A DNA stretch of 64,000 nt from Nostoc cf. commune SO-36 (GCF_023734775.1 NZ_AP025732.1:2362501-2426500), one strand, 5' to 3'. Shown: positions 45,401 through 56,603, counted from the first letter of the stretch. The notes: generated from the sequence alone by a model not told the origin. Numbers and translations are program-made.

Positions 45401-46246
45401 TTAAGCCAGATTATCTGGATCTATTCCCAGCGCTTTTAATTGTTCTGTCAATTGTTGCACCCTTTGTTCTGCAACTTCAGCGCGTTGTGCTTCTTGTTGA
45501 GCGCGTTGTGTTTCTTGTTGAGCGCGTTGTGTTTCTTGTTGAGCGCGTTGTGCTTCTTGTTGAGAGCGTTGTGCTTCTTGTTGAGCGCGTTGTGCTTCTT
45601 GTTGAGCGCGTTGTGCTTCTTGTTGAGCGCGTTGTGTTTCTTGTTTTATTTGTTCTGCGGGCGTGAGATATCGTTCTCCTTGCTCATCATACCAATACAT
45701 CCATTCTCGCGTTACACCGCAATAATTTCCCCTTTCGCAACCAATTCCTAAGCCAATTTCTGGTAGCCAAACAGGGTTTCCCTCTTGCAACTCATACTTA
45801 CCATTAACTAATTTATGTACTTCCAAATGCGGTTTGCGGCGGCGACGAGAGGAATAAATTACGTAATAAAGTACACCTAAAGCCTCATATTCAGCCAATT
45901 TAGTAGTATATTCCTTGCGATAATTTTGGGAAACTACTTCTAGCACGAAAATCGGTACAACATTTTCATCCCACAGCACATAACTTGGACGCAGTTCCTC
46001 ATCATAAAACCGCTCTACCCCTAAGCTCAAAAAGCCATCTGGCACAATGGGCGGTTTATCGGGGTGATAATAAATACCCATATCTATGGCAAAGAGCCAA
46101 TCCATGCGTTCTGACCAAAGTATCAGCAGGATCGCCTTCAGCAAGCCTGGTATTAATTCTTGTAATTCGTTATCCACAGGCGTTTCATCAGAGTCTGGTA
46201 GTTCCTCGGCTGAGGGCAAATACCTTGGCAAGTTGTACTCTAACAT
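45401..46246 (-). CDS. Uma2-family (DUF820) endonuclease-like protein with heptad tail
   Basis: The ATG at 46246 (M-L-E-Y-N-L-P-R-Y-L-P) is preferred to a TTG five codons upstream because G-G-G-G-A-A precedes it and the homologous start lies here. Residues about 40-190 form the PD-(D/E)XK-like Uma2 fold: P-D-G-F-L-S-L-G with the acidic residue, V-P-I-F-V-L-E-V-V-S and a following K (Y-T-T-K-L-A-E-Y). The C-terminal 75 residues are a regular coiled coil of A-Q-Q-E-A-Q-R heptads. At DNA level these are eight 21-bp tandem units (about 45474-45650), so the length is likely to vary between strains. The family is very abundant in cyanobacteria; the physiological role is unknown. Confidence 0.88.
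   Translation of the reverse strand: MLEYNLPRYLPSAEELPDSDETPVDNELQELIPGLLKAILLILWSERMDWLFAIDMGIYYHPDKPPIVPDGFLSLGVERFYDEELRPSYVLWDENVVPIFVLEVVSQNYRKEYTTKLAEYEALGVLYYVIYSSRRRRKPHLEVHKLVNGKYELQEGNPVWLPEIGLGIGCERGNYCGVTREWMYWYDEQGERYLTPAEQIKQETQRAQQEAQRAQQEAQRAQQEAQRSQQEAQRAQQETQRAQQETQRAQQEAQRAEVAEQRVQQLTEQLKALGIDPDNLA
45474..45650. repeat. 21-bp tandem repeat encoding the Uma2 coiled coil
   Basis: About eight units of GCGCGTTGTGCTTCTTGTTG plus A, in frame with the coding strand, translated as A-Q-Q-E-A-Q-R. Minor changes (GAGAGC, GTGTTT) replace Ala by Ser or Ala by Thr. Confidence 0.9.
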
Positions 46247-47156
46247 GGCTGGTTTCCCCAAAACTCAAAGGATATTTGGCTCACCAGAATTATAGCGATT
46301 TCTCCCCTAGCGATGTCATTAATAATCTGTCTCATCAGTTACGGGGCGTGAACAAGTTCGTAGTCAGGACTTTAATCCTGGTTTTTTAAGCACTTAAGTG
46401 TTACTACAAACTCTCAAAATCAGCTTGACAAATTACTAGTTTAAGACTCTATAGAACTCCGATTTGATTTCTGAAAACATACTGAGACTGAAAAGCCTAA
46501 TTCCCTACTCCCTACTACCCACTCCCCGCCTACGCAGATAATTTCAAAAATCAAATACGATTCCTATATATTAATTACTCTACTGACACTAATTGGCAGC
46601 TTTTAACTACTAGACAATCTTAAATCTGCCGGAATCATGAGCAATAAAATTTATTTGATGCCTAAATTCTAACTGTCAGAATCCGATTATCTTGATGATG
46701 TCATGTTTTGCTTTGACTAAGGGATACCACTTGTGGTATTGAGAAATAGAGAAGATTCGACAGATACAATAGTTACTAGCTCGTTTCCTGGTTCTGCATG
46801 GCATTGCCTCATCTAAAGTTGTAGCCCAGTCAAGAATACAAGCGTTTCTACCTCTCGAAGGAAGTTGCTTCAGCCGATAAAACTTTGGTAACTTTAAACT
46901 GTTAATAAATATATAGGTGCTTAGGGCGATTCATGCTTTATATTTAGCAACAGGGTGGTACAAACAGCCACTTATTCTTCAAATACTTAGGAGGCAGTAC
47001 CCACCGGAAGCAACTCATGCTTCTATACCATCAACATATAGTGTAAGTTAAAGTTAAGTCGATATTCAAACGAATAATTTTTGCTGAATTGCGACAGATA
47101 AAGACTAAACTAAAAAGTCTTGTGCAGCAAAACCTGTAGCTTTAAATGAAGTAATC
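46247..47156. other. Long intergenic region before serA, no gene recognised
   Basis: About 900 bp without a supported coding frame. AT-rich sequence is mixed with low-complexity C-rich stretches (CCCTACTCCCTACTACCCAC near 46504). AGGAGGCAG at about 46990 looks like a ribosome-binding site but is followed by no frame. A long serA leader or a small RNA could be here; I see no diagnostic structure. Confidence 0.45.
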
Positions 47157-48737
47157 ATGTCTAAGGTTCTTGTCTCAGATTCTATTGACCAAGCTGGAAT
47201 TGACATCCTTTCGCAAGTTGCAACCGTTGATGTCAAACTAGGTCTAAAACCAGCCCAACTGCTCGAAATTATTGGTGAGTATGACGCGCTGATGATTCGT
47301 TCTAGTACACGCGTCACTCAAGAAATCATTGAAGCCGGCACTCAGCTAAAAATCATCGGTCGTGCTGGTGTGGGTGTGGATAATGTGGATGTTCCCGCAG
47401 CCACCCGCAGGGGAATTGTGGTAGTCAATTCTCCAGAGGGAAATACAATTGCTGCGGCTGAACACGCGCTAGCGATGATTTTGGCTTTATCTCGCCACAT
47501 TCCCGATGCTAACGCTTCGGTGAAACGCGGTGCGTGGGATCGCAATAGCTTTGTCGGCGCGGAAGTCTACAAAAAAACTCTCGGCGTTGTCGGTTTGGGT
47601 AAAATTGGCTCTCATGTTGCGGCTGTAGCTAAAACAATGGGGATGAAACTCCTAGCTTATGACCCTTTTATTTCTACAGAACGAGCCGAACAAATTGGCT
47701 GTCAGTTGGTGGAGCTAGATTTACTCTTCCAGCAAGCAGACTATATCACTCTACACATCCCGAAAACCCCAGAAACCACTCACTTAATCAATGCCACAAC
47801 CTTGGCAAAGATGAAACCTACAGCCCGGATTATCAATTGCGCTCGTGGTGGGATCATTGATGAAGTAGCTTTAGCAGCAGCTTTGAAAGCGGGTAAAATC
47901 GGTGGTGCAGCCTTAGATGTGTTCGAGTCAGAACCACTGGGTGAATCTGAATTGCGATCGCTAGGCAAAGAAGTTATCCTCACCCCCCACTTGGGAGCCT
48001 CTACCGCAGAAGCTCAAGTGAATGTGGCTATTGATGTTGCCGAACAAATTCGGGATGTACTTTTAGGACTACCAGCACGTTCAGCCGTCAACATTCCCGG
48101 ACTAGGCCCCGATGTGTTGGAAGAACTCAAACCCTATATGCAACTAGCAGAAACTCTAGGTAATCTGGTGGGACAGCTAGCTGGCGGACGGGTGGAAGTA
48201 CTCAATATTCGACTACAAGGGGAACTCGCTACCAACAAAAGTCAACCTTTGATTGTCGCTGCTCTCAAAGGTTTACTTTACCAAGCTTTGCGAGAACGAG
48301 TGAATTACGTAAATGCCAACATAGAAGCTAAAGAACGGGGAATTAGGGTAATTGAAACCCGCGATGCTTCGATTCGAGACTATGCCGGCACACTACATCT
48401 AGAAGCTACGGGTACTTTAGGTACTCATTCTGTCACAGGCGCTTTGTTGGGTGAGCGAGAAATCCACCTCACCGACGTTGACGGTTTCCCCATTAACGTC
48501 CCACCCAGCAAATATATGTTGTTTACCCTGCACCGCGATATGCCGGGGATTATCGGCAAACTTGGTTCCCTACTCGGCAGTTTTAATGTGAATATTGCCA
48601 GTATGCAAGTAGGTCGTAAAATCGTCCGTGGTGATGCGGTAATGGCTCTGAGTATAGATGACCCTTTACCAGAGGGTATTTTGGATGAGATTATAAAAGT
48701 CCCTGGTATTCGGGATGCGTATACAGTAACACTTTAA
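47157..48737 (+). CDS. serA: D-3-phosphoglycerate dehydrogenase
   Basis: The 526-residue enzyme oxidises 3-phosphoglycerate with NAD+ at the start of serine synthesis. The substrate-binding domain flanks a Rossmann fold with G-L-G-K-I-G-S-H-V. The catalytic set is Arg in N-C-A-R-G-G-I-I-D, Glu in D-V-F-E-S-E-P-L and His in L-T-P-H-L-G-A-S-T. The C-terminus has the intervening (ASB) domain and an ACT domain (H-R-D-M-P-G-I-I-G-K-L-G) that binds serine for feedback inhibition. This is the long form of the enzyme, typical of cyanobacteria and actinobacteria. Confidence 0.97.
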   Translation: MSKVLVSDSIDQAGIDILSQVATVDVKLGLKPAQLLEIIGEYDALMIRSSTRVTQEIIEAGTQLKIIGRAGVGVDNVDVPAATRRGIVVVNSPEGNTIAAAEHALAMILALSRHIPDANASVKRGAWDRNSFVGAEVYKKTLGVVGLGKIGSHVAAVAKTMGMKLLAYDPFISTERAEQIGCQLVELDLLFQQADYITLHIPKTPETTHLINATTLAKMKPTARIINCARGGIIDEVALAAALKAGKIGGAALDVFESEPLGESELRSLGKEVILTPHLGASTAEAQVNVAIDVAEQIRDVLLGLPARSAVNIPGLGPDVLEELKPYMQLAETLGNLVGQLAGGRVEVLNIRLQGELATNKSQPLIVAALKGLLYQALRERVNYVNANIEAKERGIRVIETRDASIRDYAGTLHLEATGTLGTHSVTGALLGEREIHLTDVDGFPINVPPSKYMLFTLHRDMPGIIGKLGSLLGSFNVNIASMQVGRKIVRGDAVMALSIDDPLPEGILDEIIKVPGIRDAYTVTL

Positions 48738-48761
48738 TTTTGGATTGCGGATTTTGGTGAG

Positions 48762-48868
48762 GTAGCCCCCGTCTTCTCCCAAGGGGAGACGCGAAGCGCG
48801 ATGGCGGTTCCCGTCGATAGCGCAGCGTTAGCGAGTCATCGAGCGTCTGGGGGACTGCCGAACCCGAA
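48762..48868. repeat. Dispersed palindromic repeat between serA and prmA
   Basis: AGCCCCCGTCTTCTCCCAAG and the following GGGGAGACGCGAAGCGCGAT sequence ends with CCGAACCCGAAGGG. The core GCGCAGCGTTAGCGAG recurs at about 55990 between two baseplate genes. Confidence 0.7.
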
Positions 48869-48974
48869 GGGATTTTGGATTGGTAATGGCTAATTGCTCA
48901 TTGTTTTTCGCATTGGTCATTAACCGTTACCAAGTCCCCAATCTAAAATCTAAAATCTAAAATCTAAAAATTAT

Positions 48975-49904
48975 ATGGCAAACACCTGGTGGGAACTACA
49001 GATTTTATGTGAGCCAGACCTAGAAGAATCGATCTTTTGGCGACTGGAAGATTTTGGCTGTCGTGGTACAGCTAGTGAAAACAAAGGAAATTCATCTTTA
49101 GTCCGGGCTTATTTATCAACAATTCAAACGCAGCTACTAGATTTGGCAGCTTTATCGTTGTGGCTGCGTCAAGATGCCCTCTGTGTAGGTGTTTCATCTC
49201 CTACACTGCAATGGCAGTTAATTGACGAGGAAGATTGGGCGACTAGCTGGAAACAATATTGGCATCCGCAAGAAATAGGCGATCGCTTCCTAATTAACCC
49301 CGCGTGGCTACCATTACCAGAAACAACGGAACGGTTGGTAATTCGTCTTGATCCTGGTGTAGCATTTGGTACGGGCAACCATGCCACCACTCAACTATGT
49401 TTGGAATCCCTGGAAATGCGGCTGAGTGGAGTTCCTCAGTCGTTTGTGGGTACTGGTGGCAAACATGAACATCTGGTAATTGCAGATATTGGCTGTGGTT
49501 CTGGTATCCTTTCTATTGGGGCGCTGCTACTGGGAGCAGAGAAAGTTTATGCAGTAGATAATGACCCTTTGGCGGTGCAATCAACTATCAGTAATGGTGC
49601 GCTCAACGATATTAATTCAGAACGTTTACTACCAGCACTGGGAAGTGTAGACGTTTTGACAAAACTGCTTGACAAACCAGTGGATGGTATAGTTTGTAAT
49701 ATTTTGGCTCATGTAATTATTGAATTAATTCCAGAAATGAGTGCGATCGCTAAACCTGAAACTTGGGCAATCTTCAGTGGTATTTTACTAGAACAATCGA
49801 AAGCTGTTGCTGACGCTTTAGAAGAAAATGGCTGGGTTGTCGCTATCTTTGTGGAAACGCAAAGAGTGGTGTTGCTTGAATGTACGGCGTTCTTAAGTAA
49901 GTAA
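48975..49904 (+). CDS. prmA: Ribosomal protein L11 methyltransferase
   Basis: The 309-residue SAM-dependent enzyme trimethylates lysines and the N-terminal amine of ribosomal protein L11. The N-terminal substrate-recognition domain begins W-W-E-L-Q-I-L. The catalytic domain has [12 protein letters not shown], the SAM loop [12 protein letters not shown] and [11 protein letters not shown]. All are typical. An extra loop (residues about 148-165) is common in cyanobacterial forms. Confidence 0.95.
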   Translation: MANTWWELQILCEPDLEESIFWRLEDFGCRGTASENKGNSSLVRAYLSTIQTQLLDLAALSLWLRQDALCVGVSSPTLQWQLIDEEDWATSWKQYWHPQEIGDRFLINPAWLPLPETTERLVIRLDPGVAFGTGNHATTQLCLESLEMRLSGVPQSFVGTGGKHEHLVIADIGCGSGILSIGALLLGAEKVYAVDNDPLAVQSTISNGALNDINSERLLPALGSVDVLTKLLDKPVDGIVCNILAHVIIELIPEMSAIAKPETWAIFSGILLEQSKAVADALEENGWVVAIFVETQRVVLLECTAFLSK

Positions 49905-50026
49905 AAATTATCGTAATTCTAAATCATTCGTAAACAATTAGATCCTCAAATTCTGAAAGAAGCCGGGGATCTTTAAGTAAGTGACATAATATATAGATTA
50001 CCCACTATTGACTTTTGAAACTAGCG

Positions 50027-51248
50027 ATGAAAAGAACGGCTACAAACCCACAAAAAAGCTGACTCATCCGCTTATTCGTCAGAGCAAGATCAGCTGCAAT
50101 CACATCTACTAACTACCCACTCTCAACTCGGTTCCCGCAAGCCTATAGTACAGGCAAAAGTAGACAATCATAAATTTCAACAGTATCAGTTTGAGGCAAC
50201 AAAACTCCAAATACAAGCCAAGCGTGGCACTATCACCCCAGAGGGACAGGAGCGACTCACTGTATTGCAAACAAAGATGAATGAGCCATTGCAGCAAGGA
50301 AAAGAACACTCTTCCCTGTTTGGTCATAACCTGAGCAAAATGGCGATAAAACGTGCTGATAGTGTCTCACTCGCACAAATGCAACCATTAATACAGCCAA
50401 AACTCACTATTGGTCAATCAGGAGATCAATATGAGCAAGAGGCGGATAGAGTCGCTACTTCTGTAGTCAGCCAAATTAATACAGCTGCTTTGCAAAAGCA
50501 GGATGCACAGCAGCCAAAATCAGCAGCAGACAACTCAACCGATAGAAAACAAAAATTTTTACAAGAATACCCACTAGCAAAAACACTAGTAAATGGGATA
50601 GAAGAAACATTAACAGAAGATAAAATTCTGGAACAACTTTTCAAAAACTTTGAGAATATCCAATTTAAATACACAATGGTGAGCAAGAGCCACGAGACTC
50701 TTTTAAAAGGCTCTCCAGAAGGCGACTGCCAAACATTAGCACGCGCCTTTAAGAAAGTAGCAGAAGATTATTTTGGCATTAAAAAAATAGCGATTGAAAG
50801 TCTCCTGAAACCATTTTTGCATGAAGGTGGAAAAACCCCATATCGAGGAAAAGACCCCAATTGTGATGATGGCGAACGGTGGTTTTTCCAAAATCATTAC
50901 TGGGCTGTCTGGAATGGAAAAGTTTATGATATTTTATTCCTTAGCCAGAAGCGAATCGAACCAGATAAAGCAAAACAAGATCGACCGCTTAAATCAATGC
51001 TCATGCCTGAACAAGAGTACTATGAGACAGAAAAAGGCAAAGTTGTATACCCATATCAAAATGAATATTCCACCGTGGAACTCGCTGTTTTTGAGAAAAT
51101 AATTAACTTTGTCAAAAATTTAAGTAGCTTTTTGTACAGAGATATAGATTCAATTATTGCTAAAATCCGGTCTTTATTTACTAAAGGTGGAAACAGTAAC
51201 GATTTCGATTCTCTATTAAGAGAACTTGAAAACGACAAAAATCATTAG
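50027..51248 (+). pseudogene. eCIS cargo-like protein with Cys-His-Asp domain, frameshifted near the start
   Basis: From ATG 50027 the frame starts M-K-R-T-A-T-N-P-Q-K-S and stops. With one A fewer in the A6 run at 50052-50057, it continues A-D-S-S-A-Y-S-S-E-Q-D-Q-L and stays open to 51248 (about 405 residues). Without repair, translation could start at ATG 50277. P-L-I-Q-P-K-L-T-I-G-Q-S-G-D-Q-Y-E-Q-E-A-D is the signature leader of proteins loaded into extracellular contractile injection systems (as in DUF4157 cargos). The C-terminal domain has G-D-C-Q-T-L-A-R-A-F, then N-H-Y-W-A-V-W-N-G-K-V-Y-D, giving Cys, His and Asp in the order of papain/transglutaminase-like enzymes. It converges on the injection gene block. 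The toxin-like role is inference. Confidence 0.7.
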
Positions 51249-51257
51249 TCTCTATCT

Positions 51258-51309
51258 GAGGCGATCGCACTATAAACTATAACTAGCTTGCAATTTGTGC
51301 GATCGCCTC
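51258..51309. terminator. 13-bp hairpin containing HIP1 between convergent genes
   Basis: GAGGCGATCGCAC (51258-51270) pairs perfectly with GTGCGATCGCCTC (51297-51309) across a 26-nt loop. It separates the cargo gene from the convergent DUF4159-like gene, so a transcript-end role is plausible, but there is no T tract. Confidence 0.5.
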
Positions 51310-51337
51310 CCTATACTTAGTGTCTAAAATAGCACTC

Positions 51338-52536
51338 TCACCATTGCCCAGAATTATCTTCCTGTTGCAAACCTATTAATTGTCGCCGCTTCCAAGCATA
51401 GTGAAGAATATTAATACCTAATTCCTGAGCTGTACGAATGGTCAATCTGGGTAAACTCAAATCTCTATCCAGCCCCCAAGCCGTTGCTAAATCTCCAATT
51501 GCTAAAATAATTCCTCCACCAATTAACAGTTTAATTTGCTGTTGATTAACCATTGGCAAAGCAGCAAATAAGAAAGGTTTTGTCCTTAAAGGATGACTCC
51601 GTTGCAATTCTTCTAAAGGTCTTAAAGGACTCTCTAACTGTTGTGCTAAGGCTTGAGTACTCTCAATTAGAGCATTAGCATTTGTTGGTGCATCAACAAA
51701 AAGCACACCACCTAAATTTAAATAATTTCTGAGGGATTCAAATTCGAGACTATTTAAAGATATAGCTTGTCCACCTGTGAGATAAAGGATGTCATAGTCT
51801 TGGATATTTTCTGCTAAAGAAACCTGACCTGGTTCATCAGCACCTCGCAAACTGGGGTATAGGGGTTCTACTGCTTGTAATAAGTAGGAAAGGCTGAAGA
51901 AATTACGCGCACATTCGGGATCGCTATGAGTCGCCTGTGCCATACAAACAAGTGCTTGGGGACGCATTTGTGCTTGACGGCGATAACGCAAATCAATATT
52001 GTTATATCCAGGGAAAAAAGCATCAGCAGGTTGAGTAATGTCAGTATGTCCTGGTTGCAGGAGTATTCGACATATTTCTATTTCTGAACTGATTGGTGTA
52101 GAGTTTCTTTGGTCTATTCGATAAGTTTCTTGAACAATATCTCTCTGCTGTCCCCGCCGTAATTCATCAGGATCTACATAGCTAACTACTAACTAGATCA
52201 TGAGTGGTTCTGAACCTACAACTTCTAAATCAATAGGAAATCATAAGAAGTCGGTATAACAATTAGATTACCTGCTAAATCAATTGCAATACCAGGTTGA
52301 ATTTGTACCCAACGTCCATCTCTATATCTAGCTTCAACTTGGCTTGGGGCGGTTACATCTCGAACACCTAAACCGCAGACAATTCCTGGTTGGTTCAAAC
52401 TTTGATATTGAGCATTTTGCCGATTACGGTGATAATCATGGGCTGTGCGCCAGCGTTCTGCATTAATTAATAAACCGTCTGCGGCTTGCAGGCGTTCAAA
52501 TGATTTTATTGGTGGGGGTGGGAAAGGATGAGACAT
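51338..52536 (-). pseudogene. eCIS-associated DUF4159-like protein, frameshift plus nonsense
   Basis: The N-terminal part (from ATG 52536) reads M-S-H-P-F-P-P-P-P-I-K-S-F-E-R-L-Q-A-A-D-G and ends at 52225 after D-L-A-G-N-L-I-V-I-P-T. One missing base (a C in the run near 52236) shifts it; the next frame then continues I-D-L-E-V-V-G-S-E-P-L-M-I, meets a TAG where Tyr (TAT) is expected, and proceeds L-V-V-S-Y-V-D-P-D-E-L-R-R-G-Q-Q-R-D-I to the DUF4159-like C-terminal domain (D-Y-D-I-L-Y-L-T-G-G-Q; L-N-L-G-G-V-L-F-V-D). Two independent lesions make this a real pseudogene or a badly sequenced gene. Proteins of this type accompany cyanobacterial contractile injection loci; their role is not established. 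Confidence 0.78.
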
Positions 52537-52599
52537 AGTAATTTTGGATTTTAGATTTTGGATTAAAAGTCTGTTTAATTTTACTTAATTACAAATTAT

Positions 52600-53631
52600 T
52601 TAATTCGGGGGATTTTCGATAGATAATTCATAAGTGCAAAAAGCAGGTTTTTCTTGTTCTATAATTCTTTGGATGAGTTGCTCATTGATGATGCCACTAG
52701 AAATATTTGAACGCAAACGCACTATAAAATGATATGGTTGCCCACCTGCTAAAACTGCATTCCCTAATTGTGCATCTCCTATAATAAAACTTGGGCCAAA
52801 AGGTTCTGTAATACTAATATGTTTATCAGCTTCATTCGTTAAATGTTCGTCTAGCGGTAAACCAGTATAAAGATGTAAGTAGAGACGCAATCCTTTACGA
52901 GTTCCTCGCCAGCGATAAAGTTCTACGGCACGGCGGATTAAACGCCGTTGTTGTTGGAGATCCCAAACAGAATCTACTTGCCAAGCAACCCAATGAGCCA
53001 TAAAGGGTAGTAATGCTTGTGGTGCTGTCAAAGGATCGAGGTTTGCCCACATGACGTTGTAACTATTAACTATTGGCTTGAAAAGCTTGCTCAAAGTATT
53101 TTCATGAATGCGACCAATAAAGTCTACTTCCCGATACAAAATTGGCAAGAATTCCATGTAGGCAGTGTAGGGACGAATGTATAAATCGAAATACTCGCTT
53201 CTCTCGATTTGTTCGTTGTCAGTGCCTGGTTCTATATGTAGAGTAACTAGACTGCGAATTAAGAGTTAGTTTATCTTTTTTTCAGGTGAAATTGCTTCTT
53301 GGTCTTCAAAAAATGTATCGGGAATTGAGAAGTAGAGGACAGCATCCATTTGTCCACGAGGCGGTATCTCACTCCCTTCTGTCCCAATCTGACACCATTC
53401 AGTTGGGAAGTTTCCTTCAACGCTTAAGCTTACCCGCAAAGGACGCTGTTCTAAGTTTTGCACTTGCACAATCATCTCACTGGGATGTCCTGGATGCAAA
53501 AGTAAACTACGTCCAGCGACATCGATGTTTTCCGCATTTGCAAATGCTAAACCTGCCACAGGTAAAGCTTCGGGAATCTGCATTGGCGTTAATTGAATGC
53601 TTACAGCTGGACTAGAGCGACTTTGAACCAT
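52600..53631 (-). pseudogene. eCIS gpI-like tail/baseplate protein interrupted by a stop
   Basis: The N-terminal part starts at about ATG 53631 (M-V-Q-S-R-S-S-P-A-V-S-I-Q-L-T) with a beta-rich region (G-R-S-L-L-L-H-P-G-H-P-S-E-M; I-G-T-E-G-S-E-I-P-P-R-G-Q-M) and hits TAA at 53266 after S-P-E-K-K-I-N. Coding sense resumes immediately: S-L-V-T-L-H-I-E-P-G-T-D-N-E-Q-I-E-R then Y-I-R-P-Y-T-A-Y-M-E-F-L-P-I-L-Y-R-E-V-D. The second part is the phage P2 gpI-like domain (L-I-R-R-A-V-E-L-Y-R-W-R-G-T-R-K-G-L, H-I-S-I-T-E-P). The broken stretch around 53255-53270 seems to miss three bases in two places. If a second start at 53157 were used, only the gpI domain would be made. Confidence 0.78.
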
Positions 53632-53710
53632 AGGATTATGAATTGGGAATTGGGGACTGGGGATTGGAGGGAGAATAACTACTGATAAATGACCAGTGAC
53701 AAATGACAAA

Positions 53711-55910
53711 TTACGAATTACGAATTATTTGGATGTCGTGATTTGAACGCAGATTTGTATCAGCCCAAGAACATATCAAACCTTCCGATCCTGGGTCGAT
53801 CAATTGTTCTGGCGATGGTTGCCGACGCCAATTTTCTCCTTGCTTGCGGATGGGAAACAGTAGGACGGGGCCTAAATGGCGCACACCTGGGGTTTGTTGC
53901 AATAAGGCGACAATATCCGATGTATAAAGGGGTCGCCCAAATGGCCAACCTTTGCCGTCCATTCCTCCAGTTAATGGATTTAAATATTTATACAGCGATC
54001 GCCTTAAATTCCGACGAATTTCTTCGCTGGCAAAAGGGTTGTTGTATGCTGGCTCTAAAGCAACTTCTGTCTGTACAGAAACACCTACATAATTTGGTTC
54101 TTGTAACTCTATTTGTACCCCTAACAAGCGTCTTTCATCTAAGTAACTCAAAATTTGCTCTTGGAGGGCATTACTGAGGGCAAATTCTTCTGGTGGTATG
54201 CCATTGCCTTGGGCGATCGCATCTGTATTTGCAAAGGGTACTACCAGTAAACTAACTATACCAGCTTGCCTCCGAGAATTCGCTGGCAAACACCGGACAC
54301 GAGCGATCGCACCTGCACCCGCTTGTTGAGTTAAAACTTCAAAATCTTCAGCAGTGACGGCGCGATCGCGTGTGCGGAGGATACGGGGAGCCTTCATTAC
54401 AGCTTGCTCTAGTGATTCGGCATCTGCCCCATTAATTGCTGGTACACGATTGACCACGCTAGCAATGTATGGATACGCAGACTTCAAAAACTGGATTACC
54501 CCAGCTTGAACATTCCCTTCTCTACCGCCGCCTGTACGATAAGCAACCATTTTAATCTCTGAACCACGGGGAGGAATCGCCCCATATTGGTGTTCAGATT
54601 GGTTATTGTCAAGAACTTGTACAGATGTCTCATCTAGTGATGGTTGCTGAATTCGCGTTCGCACCTGTGTTTGTTGTTTAAGTTGGCTAGGTTCCCGAAT
54701 CAGCGGCCCAAATTGGATTGTACCAGTGATCGAATCGATGGTGTAATGAAAGTTAAGCGGCCCAGAATCAGCAAAATCTCTCACTTCAGTCCACTTTTGA
54801 GGCAAACCACCAGCAGGAGTAACTAAAATATACTCATTCTCTCGGCGTTCTAAAATTGGTGCTGTTTGTAACTGGAAACTCTGCCCAGGTGTACCATCAC
54901 TAATTCCCAATCGCTCATCTAGAATCAGCGTACTGTGACTAGCCCTAACAGTACCGCCAATTGACCGGACTGCTAAACCAACAATTCGTGGTGGACGATT
55001 GTAACCAGTTGCATTGGGCTTCTGTATTAACAAAGCTACAGCGCAGCCAACGACCTCGGTAAGAGGTAAAATTAGCCACAGGCCAAATTTCCGGTAGATG
55101 CAGACGTACCTCTGCACCTTGAGACGGGTTTCCACCCTCTTGCCCGATTTCGTAAAAACTGAACCCGCGAGTTTTATCATCTGACTCTCGCAATAAAACT
55201 GGTTGCCAGTTTTCTCCATCCCAGGCTTCCCACTTCCGGGGTGGTTGATTGGGATTAATACCAGCAGGAGTAGCCGCAGCCCCTTGGAAAATAATTTCTA
55301 AAACATTAGCATCTAAAGAATCATCAGAATTAATTGCTAAATAAAAACAGTTACCAGGCTGGGGTTCCTCTTCAAAAATCGGTTGTTCATTACCTGTCCA
55401 GAAACCGTCAGATTGACGAGTCCATGAAGCTGTGACTCTTTCGCGCAGAGATTGGGGAATATCTTCGGTAGTTTGGGCAGTTAAGAAGTGTTGGATGCGG
55501 GGGTTGCCGATAATTAGAGGAGAATCTGTACTAAAGGTAATTGCTTCTGTAGTCTCAGTGCGGATAGTTGAGGCTTCCAATCCTGCCGGAATCGTGTAGG
55601 CTTCAGGTAGTGCAGCGCTTAAATAAAAAGTTAATTCTGTACGGGCTGGGGCTGGAGGCTGGAGACGAATACCCAGTAATTCTAGGAAAGCGACATAATT
55701 TTTTCGAGGTACTTGGTTAAATCTGAGCAACATTTGGTCAGTTAACCAAGCAAATAACTCAATTAGCGTAATTCCTGGGTCGCTAAGGTTGTGGTCAGTC
55801 CATTCTGGACAATAGCGAGGAATACGCATAATACATTCTTCCACCAAATCATCGAAGGCGCGATCGTCTAAGTTAGAAGAAGGTAATTTCGGTAAAAAAT
55901 CAAAGTTCAT
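53711..55910 (-). pseudogene. eCIS baseplate protein (gpJ/Afp11-like), frameshifted
   Basis: The two frames share one gene. From ATG 55910: M-N-F-D-F-L-P-K-L-P-S-S-N-L-D-D-R-A-F-D-D-L, with the baseplate J hallmark D-H-N-L-S-D-P-G-I-T-L-I-E-L-F-A-W-L-T-D-Q, up to C-S-F-V-N-T-E-A-Q. There an extra T (plus-strand base about 55013) shifts the frame, and the correct sequence continues A-T-G-Y-N-R-P-P-R-I-V-G-L-A-V in the next frame through A-V-T-A-E-D-F-E-V-L and Y-L-N-P-L-T-G-G to the stop at 53711. Repaired, it is about 730 residues, normal for the large wedge subunit of contractile injection baseplates. Position after gp25 and before gpI is the canonical order. Confidence 0.85.
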
Positions 55911-56037
55911 ACCAATTTAAAAAGAATATGACAGATACAAGCCTAGAAACCCAGAGAAAATTCAGCTTTCTTAATTGCGAATTGCGTTAGCGCAGCGTTA
56001 GCGAGGAACGAGCGTCATTGCGAATTGCGAATTGATA

Positions 56038-56460
56038 TCACGATTCCTCCCCAGCTGAAACCAAATAATAAGGATAAACAAAGCTATAAATATCGGGGGC
56101 GTCTTTGAGTCGATAATTGATGATAATGTCCACTCTGCCACGGATAGGATCAGGATCAGTGAGAACTTCATCGATAATAATGCGTGGTTCCCAAACTTCT
56201 AAAGCTTCCAAAACATAAAGACGGATTCGCAGTAGGGTATCGCTATTCATGGGTGCAAACGCCAGTTCTGACAAGCGCGAACCAAAGGTAGGTCGATAAA
56301 CCCGCTCACCTACTCCCGTGCGGAGAATAATCCAAATAGATTCTTTAACTTTTTGATCTTCACGGCTAAGTTGTATCCCACCTTGCACACTTAAATGCAG
56401 TGGGTAAGCCCAACCTGTTCCCAAATAGGCTCGTTCACGACCATAAACCATATCTGGCAC
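56038..56460 (-). CDS. gp25/gpW-like baseplate wedge protein
   Basis: A 140-residue gp25-family protein that joins sheath and baseplate in contractile injection systems: G-T-G-W-A-Y-P-L, I-I-L-R-T-G-V-G-E-R-V-Y-R-P-T-F-G-S-R-L, then V-L-E-A-L-E-V-W-E-P-R-I and I-I-I-N-Y-R-L. The E-P-R-I motif is the family hallmark. It is intact, unlike its downstream neighbours. GTG 56460 or the ATG three codons in can be the start. Upstream, about 14 codons ending D-I-F-E-D-I-H-V-K-T-V and a stop look like the tail of a lost gene cut by the inserted cassette. Confidence 0.9.
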   Translation of the reverse strand: MPDMVYGRERAYLGTGWAYPLHLSVQGGIQLSREDQKVKESIWIILRTGVGERVYRPTFGSRLSELAFAPMNSDTLLRIRLYVLEALEVWEPRIIIDEVLTDPDPIRGRVDIIINYRLKDAPDIYSFVYPYYLVSAGEES

Positions 56461-56603
56461 TTAGACAGTTTTTACATGGATATCTTCAAAGATATCGGCA
56501 CAGAAGGTTTAAGCCTATTCGCCAAAGGTCGAGGATGAAGAGCGGGGGGCAGGGGGAGAATGATTTGTAACTGGAATCTGGTATAAATTAAAATTCATAG
56601 ACA

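Noticed and set aside
46247..47156. tRNA or small RNA gene in the long gap before serA
   Set aside because: No cloverleaf, no riboswitch consensus and no diagnostic structure could be built by eye.
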